NCBI RefSeq assembly: GCF_000817735.3 | Contig: NZ_JTJC03000001.1 | Coordinates: 505,710-569,709 of the forward strand | Reading direction: 5' to 3' | DNA: 64,000 nt | Origin: Scytonema millei VB511283 | GTDB lineage: Bacteria > Cyanobacteriota > Cyanobacteriia > Cyanobacteriales > Chroococcidiopsidaceae | Shown: positions 53,785-62,663 of the stretch, piece after piece | How positions within the stretch are numbered: the first letter of the stretch is position 1 | Layout: each line of letters starts with the position of its first letter | Made by a program: the position numbers and the translations under genes | Notes under the pieces: generated by a model | Told to the model about the DNA's origin: nothing | Database searches by the model: none | What the model saw: the letters and a program-made list of their open reading frames with translations, nothing else

Positions 53785-55917
53785 ATGCGCTTATTATCCA
53801 AAGCTTCTCAATTGAGTCGTCTACGTAAAATTACAGAGGCGATCCCACCCATATTAGTTGCTAGCGCAGCCGTCTGTGGCTTAGTTATTGGCGTGCGTCA
53901 CTTAGGACGACTAGAAGGACTGGAGCTAAACTATTTCGATCGCTTCGTTCAACTGCAACCTGATGAAGGTGCCGATCCGCGCTTGCTGGTGGTTGCCGTC
54001 ACGCAAGACGATATTCAAGCACTGGATCGCTGGCCCGCGTCCGATCGCACTATAGACCAGCTTTTACAAAAACTCAAACAATATCGCCCTCGGATCGTCG
54101 GCTTAGATATTTATCGCGATTTACCCGTAGAACCAGGGAATGTCGAACTGACCACGCGCTTGCAGGTAAACGATAACATTATTGCGGTGTGTAAAGTAGG
54201 AGACGATAAGGGTTTGGGAGTCGCACCACCGACAGTAGTTCCTAAAACTCGTTTGGGATTTAGCGATTTAGTCTTAGACCGAGATGGGGTAGTACGGCGG
54301 GGTTTGCTGTTCATGACCCCAGAAAAAACCTCTAAGTGTCCTGCTACGACCTCCTTTAGCTTGCAACTAGCGCTGAAATACCTCAGCCGACAGGGTGTTC
54401 GAGCGCAACTAACTCCAGATAAGAATTTAAAGATCGGTACAGCAACTTTTCCCGCGATCGCCAATAACAGCAGTGGTTATCAAAATGTTGATGCGAGAGG
54501 ATATCAAGTTTTAATCAATTATCGCTCTCCTACTGCCGTTGCTCGACAGGTCTCGCTCAGTGACGTTCTTTCCGATTCCATTAACTCCTCCTGGGTGGAA
54601 GATAAAATCGTTCTAGTTGGCGTGACTGCCACGGAGATCAAAGATTATTTTTATACACCTTACGACCTCAGCCAGCAGCCGGAAACGAAAGGAAAAATGG
54701 CGGGCGTACTCGTCCACGCGCAGATTTTAAGCCAACTGCTGAGTACGGTATTAGATGGGCGATCGCTATTTTGGTATTGGTCGGAAACGACAGAAATTCT
54801 CTGGATCTGGGTGTGGTCTTTATTAGGTGGGGCGATCGCTTGGTACGTGCGTCCCTCCTGGCTGCTGGGAGTCATTGGGGCAAGTGCTTTATTAGGATTG
54901 GGTAGTATTTGTTTCGTCTTGTTTCTCCAAAAAGGCTGGATTCCCCTCGTTCCTCCAGCACTTGGTTTAGTGGGAACAAGTGGGGCGATCGTGGCTTATC
55001 AAGCCTACTTCAAAGCGCGTCCAAGTGGAGCAAAAAATAATAATTCTGCGCCAGAAGGCTCTTTCTCATCACTCACCACAGCCGCAGGCACTCAAGCAAC
55101 TCGAACCATATTAAAGGAACGATATCAAATCGTGCGCAATATTGGTGCGGGTGGGTTCGGTCATACTTTTCTTGCCGAAGATACTCAACGTCCAGGTAAA
55201 CCCTATTGCGTCGTTAAGCAGTTGATTCCATCCACGGATGAGAGATATATGCAATTGGCGCGGCGCTTGTTTCAATCTGAAGCAGAAGCTTTAGAAACAT
55301 TGGGAAGCTTCGATCGCATTCCTCAATTGCTAGCTTACTTCGAGCAAGATCGACAATTCTATTTAGTAGAAGAATTCATCCAAGGACATCCTTTGAGTGA
55401 AGAATTGGTTCCAGGTAAACGCTTATCTGAAACTGAAGTTGTAGCCCTCTTAAAAGATATTCTACTCGTCCTCGATTTTATTCATCACCGCAGCGTCATT
55501 CATCGAGATATTAAACCCAGTAACATTATTAGAAGACGATCGGATAACAGCTTAGTTTTAGTTGATTTCGGCTCAGTCAAACAATTGCAAACTCAAATCA
55601 CGATGGCGCAGGAAAAATACACTGTGGCGATCGGTACGATGGGATATGCTGCACCAGAACAGTTTTTTGGTAAACCTGTCTTTAGCAGTGACATTTACGC
55701 CCTCGGTACAATTGGCATTCAGGCTGTCACAGGAATTCCTCCAACAGAATTAGAAGAAGATCCCACAACCCATGAAGTGATCTGGCGAAACCACGTCCCC
55801 GCAATTAATGACACGCTAGCGGCTATTTTAAATAAAATGGTGCGTTATTATCCCAGCAATAGATTTCAATCAGCAACCGCAGTTTTGAGAGCTTTGGAAA
55901 GCGTTTGTATATATTAA
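53785..55917 (+). CDS. CHASE2-domain Ser/Thr protein kinase
   Basis: 710-aa transmembrane receptor kinase. One N-terminal span (IPPILVASAAVCGLVIGVRHLG) leads into an extracytoplasmic CHASE2 sensor (about residues 40-325: YFDRFVQLQPDEGADPRLLVVAVTQDDIQALDRWP). Three spans at about 335-410 follow. The cytoplasmic kinase has a G-rich loop GAGGFG (from about 454), catalytic HRD 573-575 (VIHRDIKPSNI), DFG 594-596 and APEQF, all intact. It should sense an external or periplasmic signal and phosphorylate proteins. It lies next to DUF928 and the exoproteins. Confidence 0.92.
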   Translation: MRLLSKASQLSRLRKITEAIPPILVASAAVCGLVIGVRHLGRLEGLELNYFDRFVQLQPDEGADPRLLVVAVTQDDIQALDRWPASDRTIDQLLQKLKQYRPRIVGLDIYRDLPVEPGNVELTTRLQVNDNIIAVCKVGDDKGLGVAPPTVVPKTRLGFSDLVLDRDGVVRRGLLFMTPEKTSKCPATTSFSLQLALKYLSRQGVRAQLTPDKNLKIGTATFPAIANNSSGYQNVDARGYQVLINYRSPTAVARQVSLSDVLSDSINSSWVEDKIVLVGVTATEIKDYFYTPYDLSQQPETKGKMAGVLVHAQILSQLLSTVLDGRSLFWYWSETTEILWIWVWSLLGGAIAWYVRPSWLLGVIGASALLGLGSICFVLFLQKGWIPLVPPALGLVGTSGAIVAYQAYFKARPSGAKNNNSAPEGSFSSLTTAAGTQATRTILKERYQIVRNIGAGGFGHTFLAEDTQRPGKPYCVVKQLIPSTDERYMQLARRLFQSEAEALETLGSFDRIPQLLAYFEQDRQFYLVEEFIQGHPLSEELVPGKRLSETEVVALLKDILLVLDFIHHRSVIHRDIKPSNIIRRRSDNSLVLVDFGSVKQLQTQITMAQEKYTVAIGTMGYAAPEQFFGKPVFSSDIYALGTIGIQAVTGIPPTELEEDPTTHEVIWRNHVPAINDTLAAILNKMVRYYPSNRFQSATAVLRALESVCIY

Positions 55918-55990
55918 AGTCAAAAGTTAAAAGTTAAAAGTCAAAACTTTTGCGATCGTGCAGTATATATTTCATGCGATTCAGATCGTA

Positions 55991-56096
55991 CGATCCCCCA
56001 ACCCCCTTAAAAAGGGGGCATTGTTCTCTCAGGTAATCCGATCCTTCACTCCTTAAAAAGGGGCATTGTTCCCGCCTTCTGGGGGGCTAGGGGAGA
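55991..56096. repeat. CCCCCAACCCCCTTAAAAAGGGGG repeat cluster, degenerate
   Basis: Units GATCCCCCAACCCCCTTA, AAAAAGGGGGCATTGTT and GGGGGGCTAGGGGAGATC, related to the elements near 32.7 and 60.8 kb. Confidence 0.75.
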
Positions 56097-56148
56097 TCTT
56101 CGTTAAGCAATTTATCTATCCGAAAAACGCGATGTATCGACAATAGTT

Positions 56149-56358
56149 TTACTGCAATAGTAGCGTTTTGATATCTACATCTAACGCTGCTGCTAGCCGT
56201 GTCAATTCATCTGCATAAGCAGGCGATACGTATGTTAACTCTGGTGTAGCACTTCCTACACCACCAACGATCGCATTTAGATCTGTCTCTTCTAGTTCGC
56301 TCAAATAGTCGAACTTGTCTAATCGATTTAAAAACTCATTCTTTTCCGAAAGATTCAT
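56149..56358 (-). CDS. Double-glycine leader peptide, possible RiPP/bacteriocin-like precursor
   Basis: 69 aa. The leader ends LEETDLNAIVGG (22-33), matching the consensus LSxxELxxIxGG of class-II bacteriocin-like leaders cleaved by C39 peptidase exporters (S to E, E to D). The part after Gly33 is 36 aa, VGSATPELTYVSPAYADELT and then RLAAALDVDIKTLLLQ, with no cysteine. Its end also resembles a small helix-turn-helix fragment, so the core is not a known class. A near-perfect ribosome site GGAGGAG precedes the ATG by 3 bp. No peptidase, cyclase or transporter gene is adjacent. Confidence 0.72.
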   Translation of the reverse strand: MNLSEKNEFLNRLDKFDYLSELEETDLNAIVGGVGSATPELTYVSPAYADELTRLAAALDVDIKTLLLQ

Positions 56359-56565
56359 AACTCCTCCGGTTATTGCATATATTTGAGTTTATGACAATCT
56401 AGTGTTAGTAGTCAATGATTTTTTTTTGAACACAGATGAACACATCTTTCTAGCACGTTTGGTGGTAAGTCAATAAAGCTGCGGCATGGTGCGTAGAAGA
56501 GATTGTACTTATATTCTTCTAACTCCTGACTTGCTGATAACTGATAACTGACAACTGACAACTGA

Positions 56566-59559
56566 TTATTTCGTTTCCATCCAATTTTGTCCGGCGCGGA
56601 CATCAACAACTAAAGGAACGCTAAAATCAACATCTGTACGTTCTAAGGCTGTTTCCATTGTGGTTTTAATTTGCGGTTGCAGTTCTTCCCATTCATTAGG
56701 AGGAATTTCAAATACTAATTCGTCGTGTACTTGTAGTAATAAACGTGCCTGATAGTTGTGTAATAATTCATGCAACCTTACCATCGCAATTTTAATGATA
56801 TCTGCACTAGAACCCTGAATTGGGGCATTAGCAGCCGCCCGTAACAATCCAGCATCGTAAGCGGATAGTCCTTTAATACTATCTAAATCGATTTCTTCTG
56901 GTTTTGCATTTAATAATTTTCGCAGGCGATCGCTGGTAAAATTAAAGTAGCGCCTGCGTCCTAAAATTGTCTCTACATACTCTTTGGAAATTGCATCTTT
57001 TTGAATCCCTTGTAAGTAGGCGAATACTTTCGGATATGTTTGGTTAAATTTCTCAATAAATATCTTACCCTCTGTGGCTTTCATGCCTGTTTCTCGCGCA
57101 AATCTCTGCGCACCCATACCGTAAATCACACCGAAATTAATAATTTTACCTAAACGGCGCTGTTCTGAGGTGACAGTCTCTTGTTCAAACAACAATTTCG
57201 CCGTGACTGTATGAATGTCTTCGTTATTTTGGTAAGCCGAAACTAACACAGGTTCCTGTGTCAAATGCGCTAAAATTCTCAATTCAATTTGAGAATAATC
57301 TGCTGCTACCATTAACCAACCTGATTCAGGTAGAAAAGCTTTGCGAATTTGCCGACTGAACGCCGTCCGAATTGGGATATTTTGTAAGTTGGGATTAGAA
57401 GAAGACAATCGCCCTGTCGATGTAGCAGTTTGATTGAAATCTGTATGGACTCGGTGAGTATCTGGACGTACCAAAGCTGGCAAAGCATCGACATAAGTAG
57501 ATTTTAGCTTTGCCAAAGTGCGATATTCTAAAATTGCGTCTACAACTGGATGATCTCCTTGTAATTTTTCTAGCGTTGCTGCGTCAGTTGAATAACCAGT
57601 TTGAATTTTACGTGACTTTCTCCGATCTAATTGCAACTTGTCGAATAAGAGTTCGCTGAGTTTTTTAGGAGAACCTAAATTAAATTTCTCACCAGCTACA
57701 GCATAGACTTTTTCTTCTAATCGAGCTAAATCTACTTCGAGTTGTTTAGAAAATTCATGCAGATAATTACTATCAATTCTAATTCCCGTGTATTCCATTT
57801 CTGCCAACACTGGTTCTAAAGGTTGTTCTACCTCCAGTAACAGCTTGTGCATCATCGGAATTTTATTGAGTTCTGCTCGTAATTTCGCCACTAATTGATA
57901 CGTGACATAAACGTCCATGCCACAGTAATCGGCGACACTAGAAATATCAATATCAGCAATAGTCTGACCTTTAGGAACTAATTCTGAATAACTGACAGTA
58001 TCTAATTTTAAATAGCGATCGGCAAGTACGCCTAAATTGCGTGTCACATCTGAATCTGGATTCAAGACATAACTTGCTAACAACGGATCGAAAACAACTC
58101 CAGCTAGTTGAATTCCTTGACAACGCAGAACTAAGCGATCGAATTTAGCATTTTGTAAAGCTTTCGGATAGCGATCGCTCTCTAAAATTGGACGTAGTTG
58201 TTCTAAAACTGTTGCCTTATCTAAATTCTTACCATCTCGATGACTGACTGGGATATATGCCATGTCATCTAATGCATTTCCCCAACAGCAGCCAATTCCA
58301 ACTAATTCTGCATCCCGTGGTTCTAGATCTGTCGTTTCTGTATCCCAAGCCACAGGATTAGTTGCATCAGTATATTTTTGCAACCTCTTAACTAATTCTG
58401 TCAATTTAGCAGGAGTATCGATAATTTGTGGTTGAATTGGCGACTGCGATTGTTGCTGCGCCACCTCCGTATCTTCTGCACTGAAAAACCAAAGTTCTTC
58501 GCTTTCGTATTCTGGTTCTTGGATGCGGGAGTCGGGAGAATCGTCTGTTTCGACTTTTGACTTTTGACTTTTAACTTTTGACTTTTCTTCCACTTCGCCG
58601 CCAAATTGCTGCTGAAGTTGGTTGACTTTTCCCAAGAAAGTTCTAAATTCTAACTTTTCTAAAATGGGTTCGAGGATGGTGCGATCGAATCCTTTGAGTT
58701 TGCAGTTTTCCAACTCAACTTCTAGCGGGACATCTAAGACAATTTGCGCTAAGTGACGGGAGTGATAAGCTGCTTCTTTACCTTCTTCTAACTTCTTTTT
58801 AGTAGCACCTTTAATTTGATCGATCGAAGCGTAAATATTATCTAAATTGTTATAAGTACTGAGGAGTTGTACCGCAGTTTTTTCCCCGATTCCCCTCACA
58901 CCGGGAATGTTATCAGATGTATCCCCGCACAAAGCTTTAAAATCAACAACTTGTGATGGTAAAACACCCATTTTCTCTCGTACTTGTTCTACACTAAATT
59001 CAGCCGTACCAGTGTTATTGCGCTGAATAAAAGCCGTACTGAGATACAAGACGCTAATTGCTTTTTCGGGATCGACAAGTTGAAATAAATCGCGATCGCC
59101 TGTCAAAATCTTTACCTGATACCCGGCTTCACTCGCCCGTAAAGCCAGAGTCCCTAATATATCATCCGCTTCAAACCCAGGCGCGGTCAAGACCTCGACC
59201 GCAAGTCCTGCGAGTAATTCATGCAAATTCTTCAGATCGGGGACGAAATCTTCTGGTGTCCCTGGACGATCTGCTTTGTAGGTGTCATCGGCTTCGTGGC
59301 GAAATGTCGGTAAACCCAGATCGAAGGCGATCGCCATTGCTTCTGGCTTCTGAGTAGCCATCACTTCTAGCAATGATTTCAAGAAGCCAAAACAAACACT
59401 CGTTGGAATACCCGTTTTCGTCCGCAGTCCACCATCTCGTCCCTTAGCAAAGGCAAAATAAGAACGGAAAGCTAAAGAATGCCCATCTACTAGGATAAAT
59501 GTAGGGTGCTGTGGTGCGGTACTGTTAGGAGGGGTAGAATCGGATGCAGCTGGAGTCAT
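56566..59559 (-). CDS. polA: DNA polymerase I
   Basis: 997-aa PolA with all three domains. 5'-3' exonuclease: ILVDGHSLAFRSYFAF, DDTYKADRPGTP and GDTSDNIPGVRGIGEKTA. Proofreading 3'-5' exonuclease: AWDTETTDLEPRD with DxE, and ADYCGMDVYVTYQL, so proofreading residues are retained. Polymerase: DYSQIELRILAHL, RRLGKIINFGVIYGMGAQRFA and VHDELVFEIP. It is about 70 residues longer than the E. coli enzyme. Part of the surplus is a Lys/Ser-rich linker (KSKVKSQKSKVETDDS) encoded by heptamer repeats between the two exonucleases. It fills Okazaki and repair gaps. Confidence 0.96.
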   Translation of the reverse strand: MTPAASDSTPPNSTAPQHPTFILVDGHSLAFRSYFAFAKGRDGGLRTKTGIPTSVCFGFLKSLLEVMATQKPEAMAIAFDLGLPTFRHEADDTYKADRPGTPEDFVPDLKNLHELLAGLAVEVLTAPGFEADDILGTLALRASEAGYQVKILTGDRDLFQLVDPEKAISVLYLSTAFIQRNNTGTAEFSVEQVREKMGVLPSQVVDFKALCGDTSDNIPGVRGIGEKTAVQLLSTYNNLDNIYASIDQIKGATKKKLEEGKEAAYHSRHLAQIVLDVPLEVELENCKLKGFDRTILEPILEKLEFRTFLGKVNQLQQQFGGEVEEKSKVKSQKSKVETDDSPDSRIQEPEYESEELWFFSAEDTEVAQQQSQSPIQPQIIDTPAKLTELVKRLQKYTDATNPVAWDTETTDLEPRDAELVGIGCCWGNALDDMAYIPVSHRDGKNLDKATVLEQLRPILESDRYPKALQNAKFDRLVLRCQGIQLAGVVFDPLLASYVLNPDSDVTRNLGVLADRYLKLDTVSYSELVPKGQTIADIDISSVADYCGMDVYVTYQLVAKLRAELNKIPMMHKLLLEVEQPLEPVLAEMEYTGIRIDSNYLHEFSKQLEVDLARLEEKVYAVAGEKFNLGSPKKLSELLFDKLQLDRRKSRKIQTGYSTDAATLEKLQGDHPVVDAILEYRTLAKLKSTYVDALPALVRPDTHRVHTDFNQTATSTGRLSSSNPNLQNIPIRTAFSRQIRKAFLPESGWLMVAADYSQIELRILAHLTQEPVLVSAYQNNEDIHTVTAKLLFEQETVTSEQRRLGKIINFGVIYGMGAQRFARETGMKATEGKIFIEKFNQTYPKVFAYLQGIQKDAISKEYVETILGRRRYFNFTSDRLRKLLNAKPEEIDLDSIKGLSAYDAGLLRAAANAPIQGSSADIIKIAMVRLHELLHNYQARLLLQVHDELVFEIPPNEWEELQPQIKTTMETALERTDVDFSVPLVVDVRAGQNWMETK
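58551..58587. repeat. TTGACTT heptamer repeat inside polA
   Basis: CTTTTGA/CTTTTAA units in coding sequence, read on the polA strand as alternating Lys/Ser/Gln/Val. The same unit encodes the SelD linker at 31.9 kb. Confidence 0.88.
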
Positions 59560-59584
59560 AAACCTATTTTAGCGATGTTAGATT

Positions 59585-59647
59585 GTAGGGGCGGGTTTAT
59601 CGAGATGATTTATCCTAAATGCAGAGATTTTTGAAAAACCCGCCCTG
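59585..59647. repeat. Fold-back repeat (GGGCGGGTTT family), copy 1 of cluster
   Basis: Arms GTAGGGGCGGGTTT and AAACCCGCCCTGAC around about 35 bp, upstream of polA. Confidence 0.88.
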
Positions 59648-59670
59648 ACGGTTGTTATCGGTGTCAGATT

Positions 59671-59774
59671 GTAGGGGCGGGTTTATCGAGATTATCCATG
59701 CCAAGTATTGTAGGGGCGGGTTTATCCAGATTATCTGTGCTAAGTGTAGAGATATTTGGAAAACCCGCCCTTAC
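59671..59774. repeat. Fold-back repeat copies 2 and 3, one truncated
   Basis: A lone left half (59671-59709) runs into a full copy with both arms (59710-59774: GTAGGGGCGGGTTT...AAACCCGCCCTTAC). Thus three left arms share two right arms. Confidence 0.85.
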
Positions 59775-59789
59775 AAATGTTACGAGCCA

Positions 59790-60668
59790 TCAAATACATC
59801 CAATATAATTAGCAATAATTTCCGGTTGTTCTACTTGAGGAACGTGACCGCAATTTTTCAACCAAATTAATTGCGAATGCGCGATCGCCTGTTGAAATTT
59901 CATCGCATCAGCCACTCCTAACGTTTCGTCTCTATCTCCCCACAAAATTGTAGTTGGCTTATCGACTTTGGCAATTTTATTTGCAATTTCTCCATAACCG
60001 CCGCTTTTCGTAAAACTTACCATTGCTTCCGACCAACTAGGCATTTCCGTATGTAATAAAGCACAGCGAATTGCATCGATTTCAAATGGAGTCAAATTTC
60101 CCAAACTAACACCCAAATTCAATGCTTGTAATTTCCGCTGTCGCCAAAATTCTACAGCAAAATAATCGAGCGGAAAAAATAAAAACTGACCCAAGGGAAA
60201 ATCGCCGCTAAAACCTACACTATTAATTAATACCAAGTGTTTTACAGCTTGAGGATAAGTCAGGGCAAAATCGATCGCCGTCGCCCCACCCATCGAAGCA
60301 CCTACTAAGATAACTGGTTTGTCAATCAGTGTTTTCCAAAAGTAATAAAGATGAGTTTTAATCGTTTCTGGATTGTAGTTGATTTCACGTGAACGATCGC
60401 TAAAACCAAAACCTAACAGATCGACAGCCCAAGTTTCGTTTTGTACTGCTAAAAGTGGGATGAGACGGCGAAACTCCAACACCGAACTATCAAAACCATG
60501 CAGCAATAGGAGGGGTGTATTCCCCTCACCTTGACGGACAAAACTCGTCGCGATCGCTCCAGAATGTAATGGAGTTGCGATCGCGCTTCGTTCGATTCTC
60601 TTAGCTAAAGCAATTGATTCAGGCTGCTGCAACAACTGCACTTGAGATGGCAGAAACAAAGGAAACAT
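59790..60668 (-). CDS. Alpha/beta hydrolase
   Basis: 292-aa alpha/beta-fold hydrolase. LLLLHGFDSSVLEF gives the oxyanion-hole HG motif, VGASMGGATAIDFA the nucleophile elbow (Ser in G-A-S-M-G), LWGDRDETLGV the acid and NCGHVPQVEQP the catalytic His. The fold is complete and no signal peptide is evident. Related cyanobacterial proteins are called generic hydrolases or putative esterases; the substrate is unknown. The ATG at 60668 is used. Flanks are repeat-rich. Confidence 0.88.
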   Translation of the reverse strand: MFPLFLPSQVQLLQQPESIALAKRIERSAIATPLHSGAIATSFVRQGEGNTPLLLLHGFDSSVLEFRRLIPLLAVQNETWAVDLLGFGFSDRSREINYNPETIKTHLYYFWKTLIDKPVILVGASMGGATAIDFALTYPQAVKHLVLINSVGFSGDFPLGQFLFFPLDYFAVEFWRQRKLQALNLGVSLGNLTPFEIDAIRCALLHTEMPSWSEAMVSFTKSGGYGEIANKIAKVDKPTTILWGDRDETLGVADAMKFQQAIAHSQLIWLKNCGHVPQVEQPEIIANYIGCI

Positions 60669-60770
60669 TTCAGTTATCAGTTAACAGTTAACAGTTGTCA
60701 GTGAAGAGTGGTAATTGGTAATTGGTAATCGGTAATTGGTAATCCGCGATGTGCAACTTTCTATAATGTT

Positions 60771-60853
60771 CCCCCTTTTTAAGGGGGGCTAGGGGGGATC
60801 TTTCGGTCAGTGGCGTAGTCTTCCGATCCCCCAACTCCCGCCAAATCGGGGGC
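60771..60853. repeat. CCCCCTTTTTAAGGGGG repeat
   Basis: Palindromic CCCCCTTTTTAAGGGGGG with GCTAGGGGGGATC and, 40 bp on, an inverted GATCCCCCAACTCCCGCC. Same family as the elements near 32.7 and 56.0 kb. Confidence 0.85.
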
Positions 60854-60906
60854 TATTTAATGAAACCGCACACAGGGTTAATCGGTAATCGGAAGTAAGA
60901 ATTAAC

Positions 60907-60957
60907 TGGTCACTGAGAACTGGTCACTGATAACTGATAACTGATAACTGATAACTG
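60907..60957. repeat. CTGATAA heptamer tandem repeat
   Basis: Four CTGATAA units plus two degenerate ones, directly adjacent to the malQ 3' end. Confidence 0.9.
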
Positions 60958-60960
60958 TCT

Positions 60961-62481
60961 CTATCCCCCATGCGTCACCTGCGGGGCGCGTCCGTACAGT
61001 TCGGTATAAAGCTTCAGGCGATCGCTTAATTCTTGCGTTAACACCTCGGGTTGATAGCGCCAAGCCCAGTTACCTTCAGCTTGACTGGGGACGTTCATTC
61101 TCGCTTCGCTCCCCAAGCCTAAAATATCCTGTAAGGGAATGATGGCTTGATTTGCCGTAGTACTAAACGCTAAGCGAATCAAATCCCAATGAATGCCGTC
61201 AGGACTAATACATCCCATGTAAAGTAAAAGTCTCTGTTTTTCGTAGTCGGATGCGGTGTTAAACCATCCTACACTCGTATCGTTATCGTGAGTTCCGGTG
61301 TAGACTACGCAGTTGCGGGGGTAATTGAAAGGCAAGTAAGGATTTGCAGCATCGGAACCATAGGCAAATTGTAAAATTTTCATGCCTGGAAATTCAAACC
61401 GATCGCGTAATGCTTCCACCTCTGGAGTAATAATTCCTAAATCTTCAGCTAAGACGGGTAACTTACCTAACTGCTGGGCGATCGCTTCAAATAATTCTAC
61501 CCCTGGCGCTTCAATCCACTCACCGTTAATTGCGGTAGTTTCGCCTTCTTTAACTGCCCAGTACGACTCAAAACCTCTAAAGTGGTCGATGCGGATGATA
61601 TCGACGTAATCCAACATTGCCTCAAATCGTTGCACCCACCATTTGAAGTGTTGTTGCTGCAATGCCTCCCAGTTGTATACGGGATTGCCCCATAACTGCC
61701 CCGTGACACTGAAATAATCGGGGGGAACTCCCGCCATCAGCGCCGCCGCGCCTGTCTCCTCATCCAGACAGAAGATTTCGGGATTTGCCCAGACATCAGC
61801 ACTGTCATGCGCTACGTAGATGGGAATATCGCCAATGATTTGAATGCCATGCATGTTGGCATAGCGTTTCAGTTTTGACCACTGTTGGAAGAATTCAAAC
61901 TGAATGAATTTTTGATAAAAAATTTCGCCATCTAACTGCTGTCGCCATTTTTCCATTGCTTCCGGTTGACGACGGGCGATTTCTGGTTCCCAATCGTACC
62001 AACTCTTACCCTCTAAGGCATCTTTGAGCGCCATAAACAGGGCGTAGTCATCTAGCCAGTAGGCTTTGGCTCTACAAAAACCAGCAAATTCTTGCTGCTG
62101 TAACTCTGAGGCGTTATTGCGAAAATTCTCGCAGGCTTTACGTAATAAAGGAATTTTAATTTCAATCGCGCGATCGTATTCTACGCGATCGCCCTCGAAC
62201 TCAGGTAAATTGGCAAAATCTGCTTCGCTGAGCAATCCATTTTCTTGCAATTGTTCTGGGCTAATTAACAACGGATTTCCCGCCATTGCCGAATAGCACA
62301 TATAAGGAGAATTACCGTAGCCCGTAGGTCCCAAAGGTAAGACCTGCCAGAGTTGCTGGTAACTATTGCTTAAAAAATCGATCAAACGGTAAGCAGCTAA
62401 ACCGAGATCGCCAATACCAAAGCGACCAGGCAGGGAAGTCGGATGCAGCAAAATTCCAGCGGCTCTGGGAAAAGTCGGCAT
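60961..62481 (-). CDS. malQ: 4-alpha-glucanotransferase (amylomaltase)
   Basis: 506-aa GH77 disproportionating enzyme, which transfers maltooligosaccharide units in glycogen and maltose metabolism. GYGNSPYMCYSAMAGNPLLISPE, VWANPEIFCLDEE, the nucleophile region IIRIDHFRGFESYW, the acid/base region LPVLAEDLGIITPEV and GTHDNDTSVGWF are all present, so the active site is complete. The length is standard for bacterial MalQ. The ATG at 62481 reads MPTFPRAAGILLHPTSLPG, a typical N-terminus. No glg genes are nearby. Confidence 0.95.
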   Translation of the reverse strand: MPTFPRAAGILLHPTSLPGRFGIGDLGLAAYRLIDFLSNSYQQLWQVLPLGPTGYGNSPYMCYSAMAGNPLLISPEQLQENGLLSEADFANLPEFEGDRVEYDRAIEIKIPLLRKACENFRNNASELQQQEFAGFCRAKAYWLDDYALFMALKDALEGKSWYDWEPEIARRQPEAMEKWRQQLDGEIFYQKFIQFEFFQQWSKLKRYANMHGIQIIGDIPIYVAHDSADVWANPEIFCLDEETGAAALMAGVPPDYFSVTGQLWGNPVYNWEALQQQHFKWWVQRFEAMLDYVDIIRIDHFRGFESYWAVKEGETTAINGEWIEAPGVELFEAIAQQLGKLPVLAEDLGIITPEVEALRDRFEFPGMKILQFAYGSDAANPYLPFNYPRNCVVYTGTHDNDTSVGWFNTASDYEKQRLLLYMGCISPDGIHWDLIRLAFSTTANQAIIPLQDILGLGSEARMNVPSQAEGNWAWRYQPEVLTQELSDRLKLYTELYGRAPQVTHGG

Positions 62482-62561
62482 AGATTATCGAGTGGTAACA
62501 GCAGGCAACAGCCAAAAATCTACCACGCCATAGCGAGGTTTTATCCCTATCTCTGGTTAAG

Positions 62562-62660
62562 ATTTACAGTTATCAGTGACTAGTGGTTGGTGGCTAGTGA
62601 CTAGTGACTAGAAGAATTGCTTCTTTGTCCTCTACTCCCTACTCCCTACTCCCTACTCCC
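62562..62660. repeat. CTAGTGA and CTCCCTA heptamer repeats
   Basis: CTAGTG(A/G) units at 62578-62610 and four CTCCCTA units at 62634-62660, immediately downstream of crtB. Confidence 0.88.
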
Positions 62661-62663
62661 TAG

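Noticed and set aside
56412-56609. 65-codon minus-strand frame at the polA 3' end
   Set aside because: Overlaps polA and repeats (GATAACTGATAACTG) and has no ribosome site.
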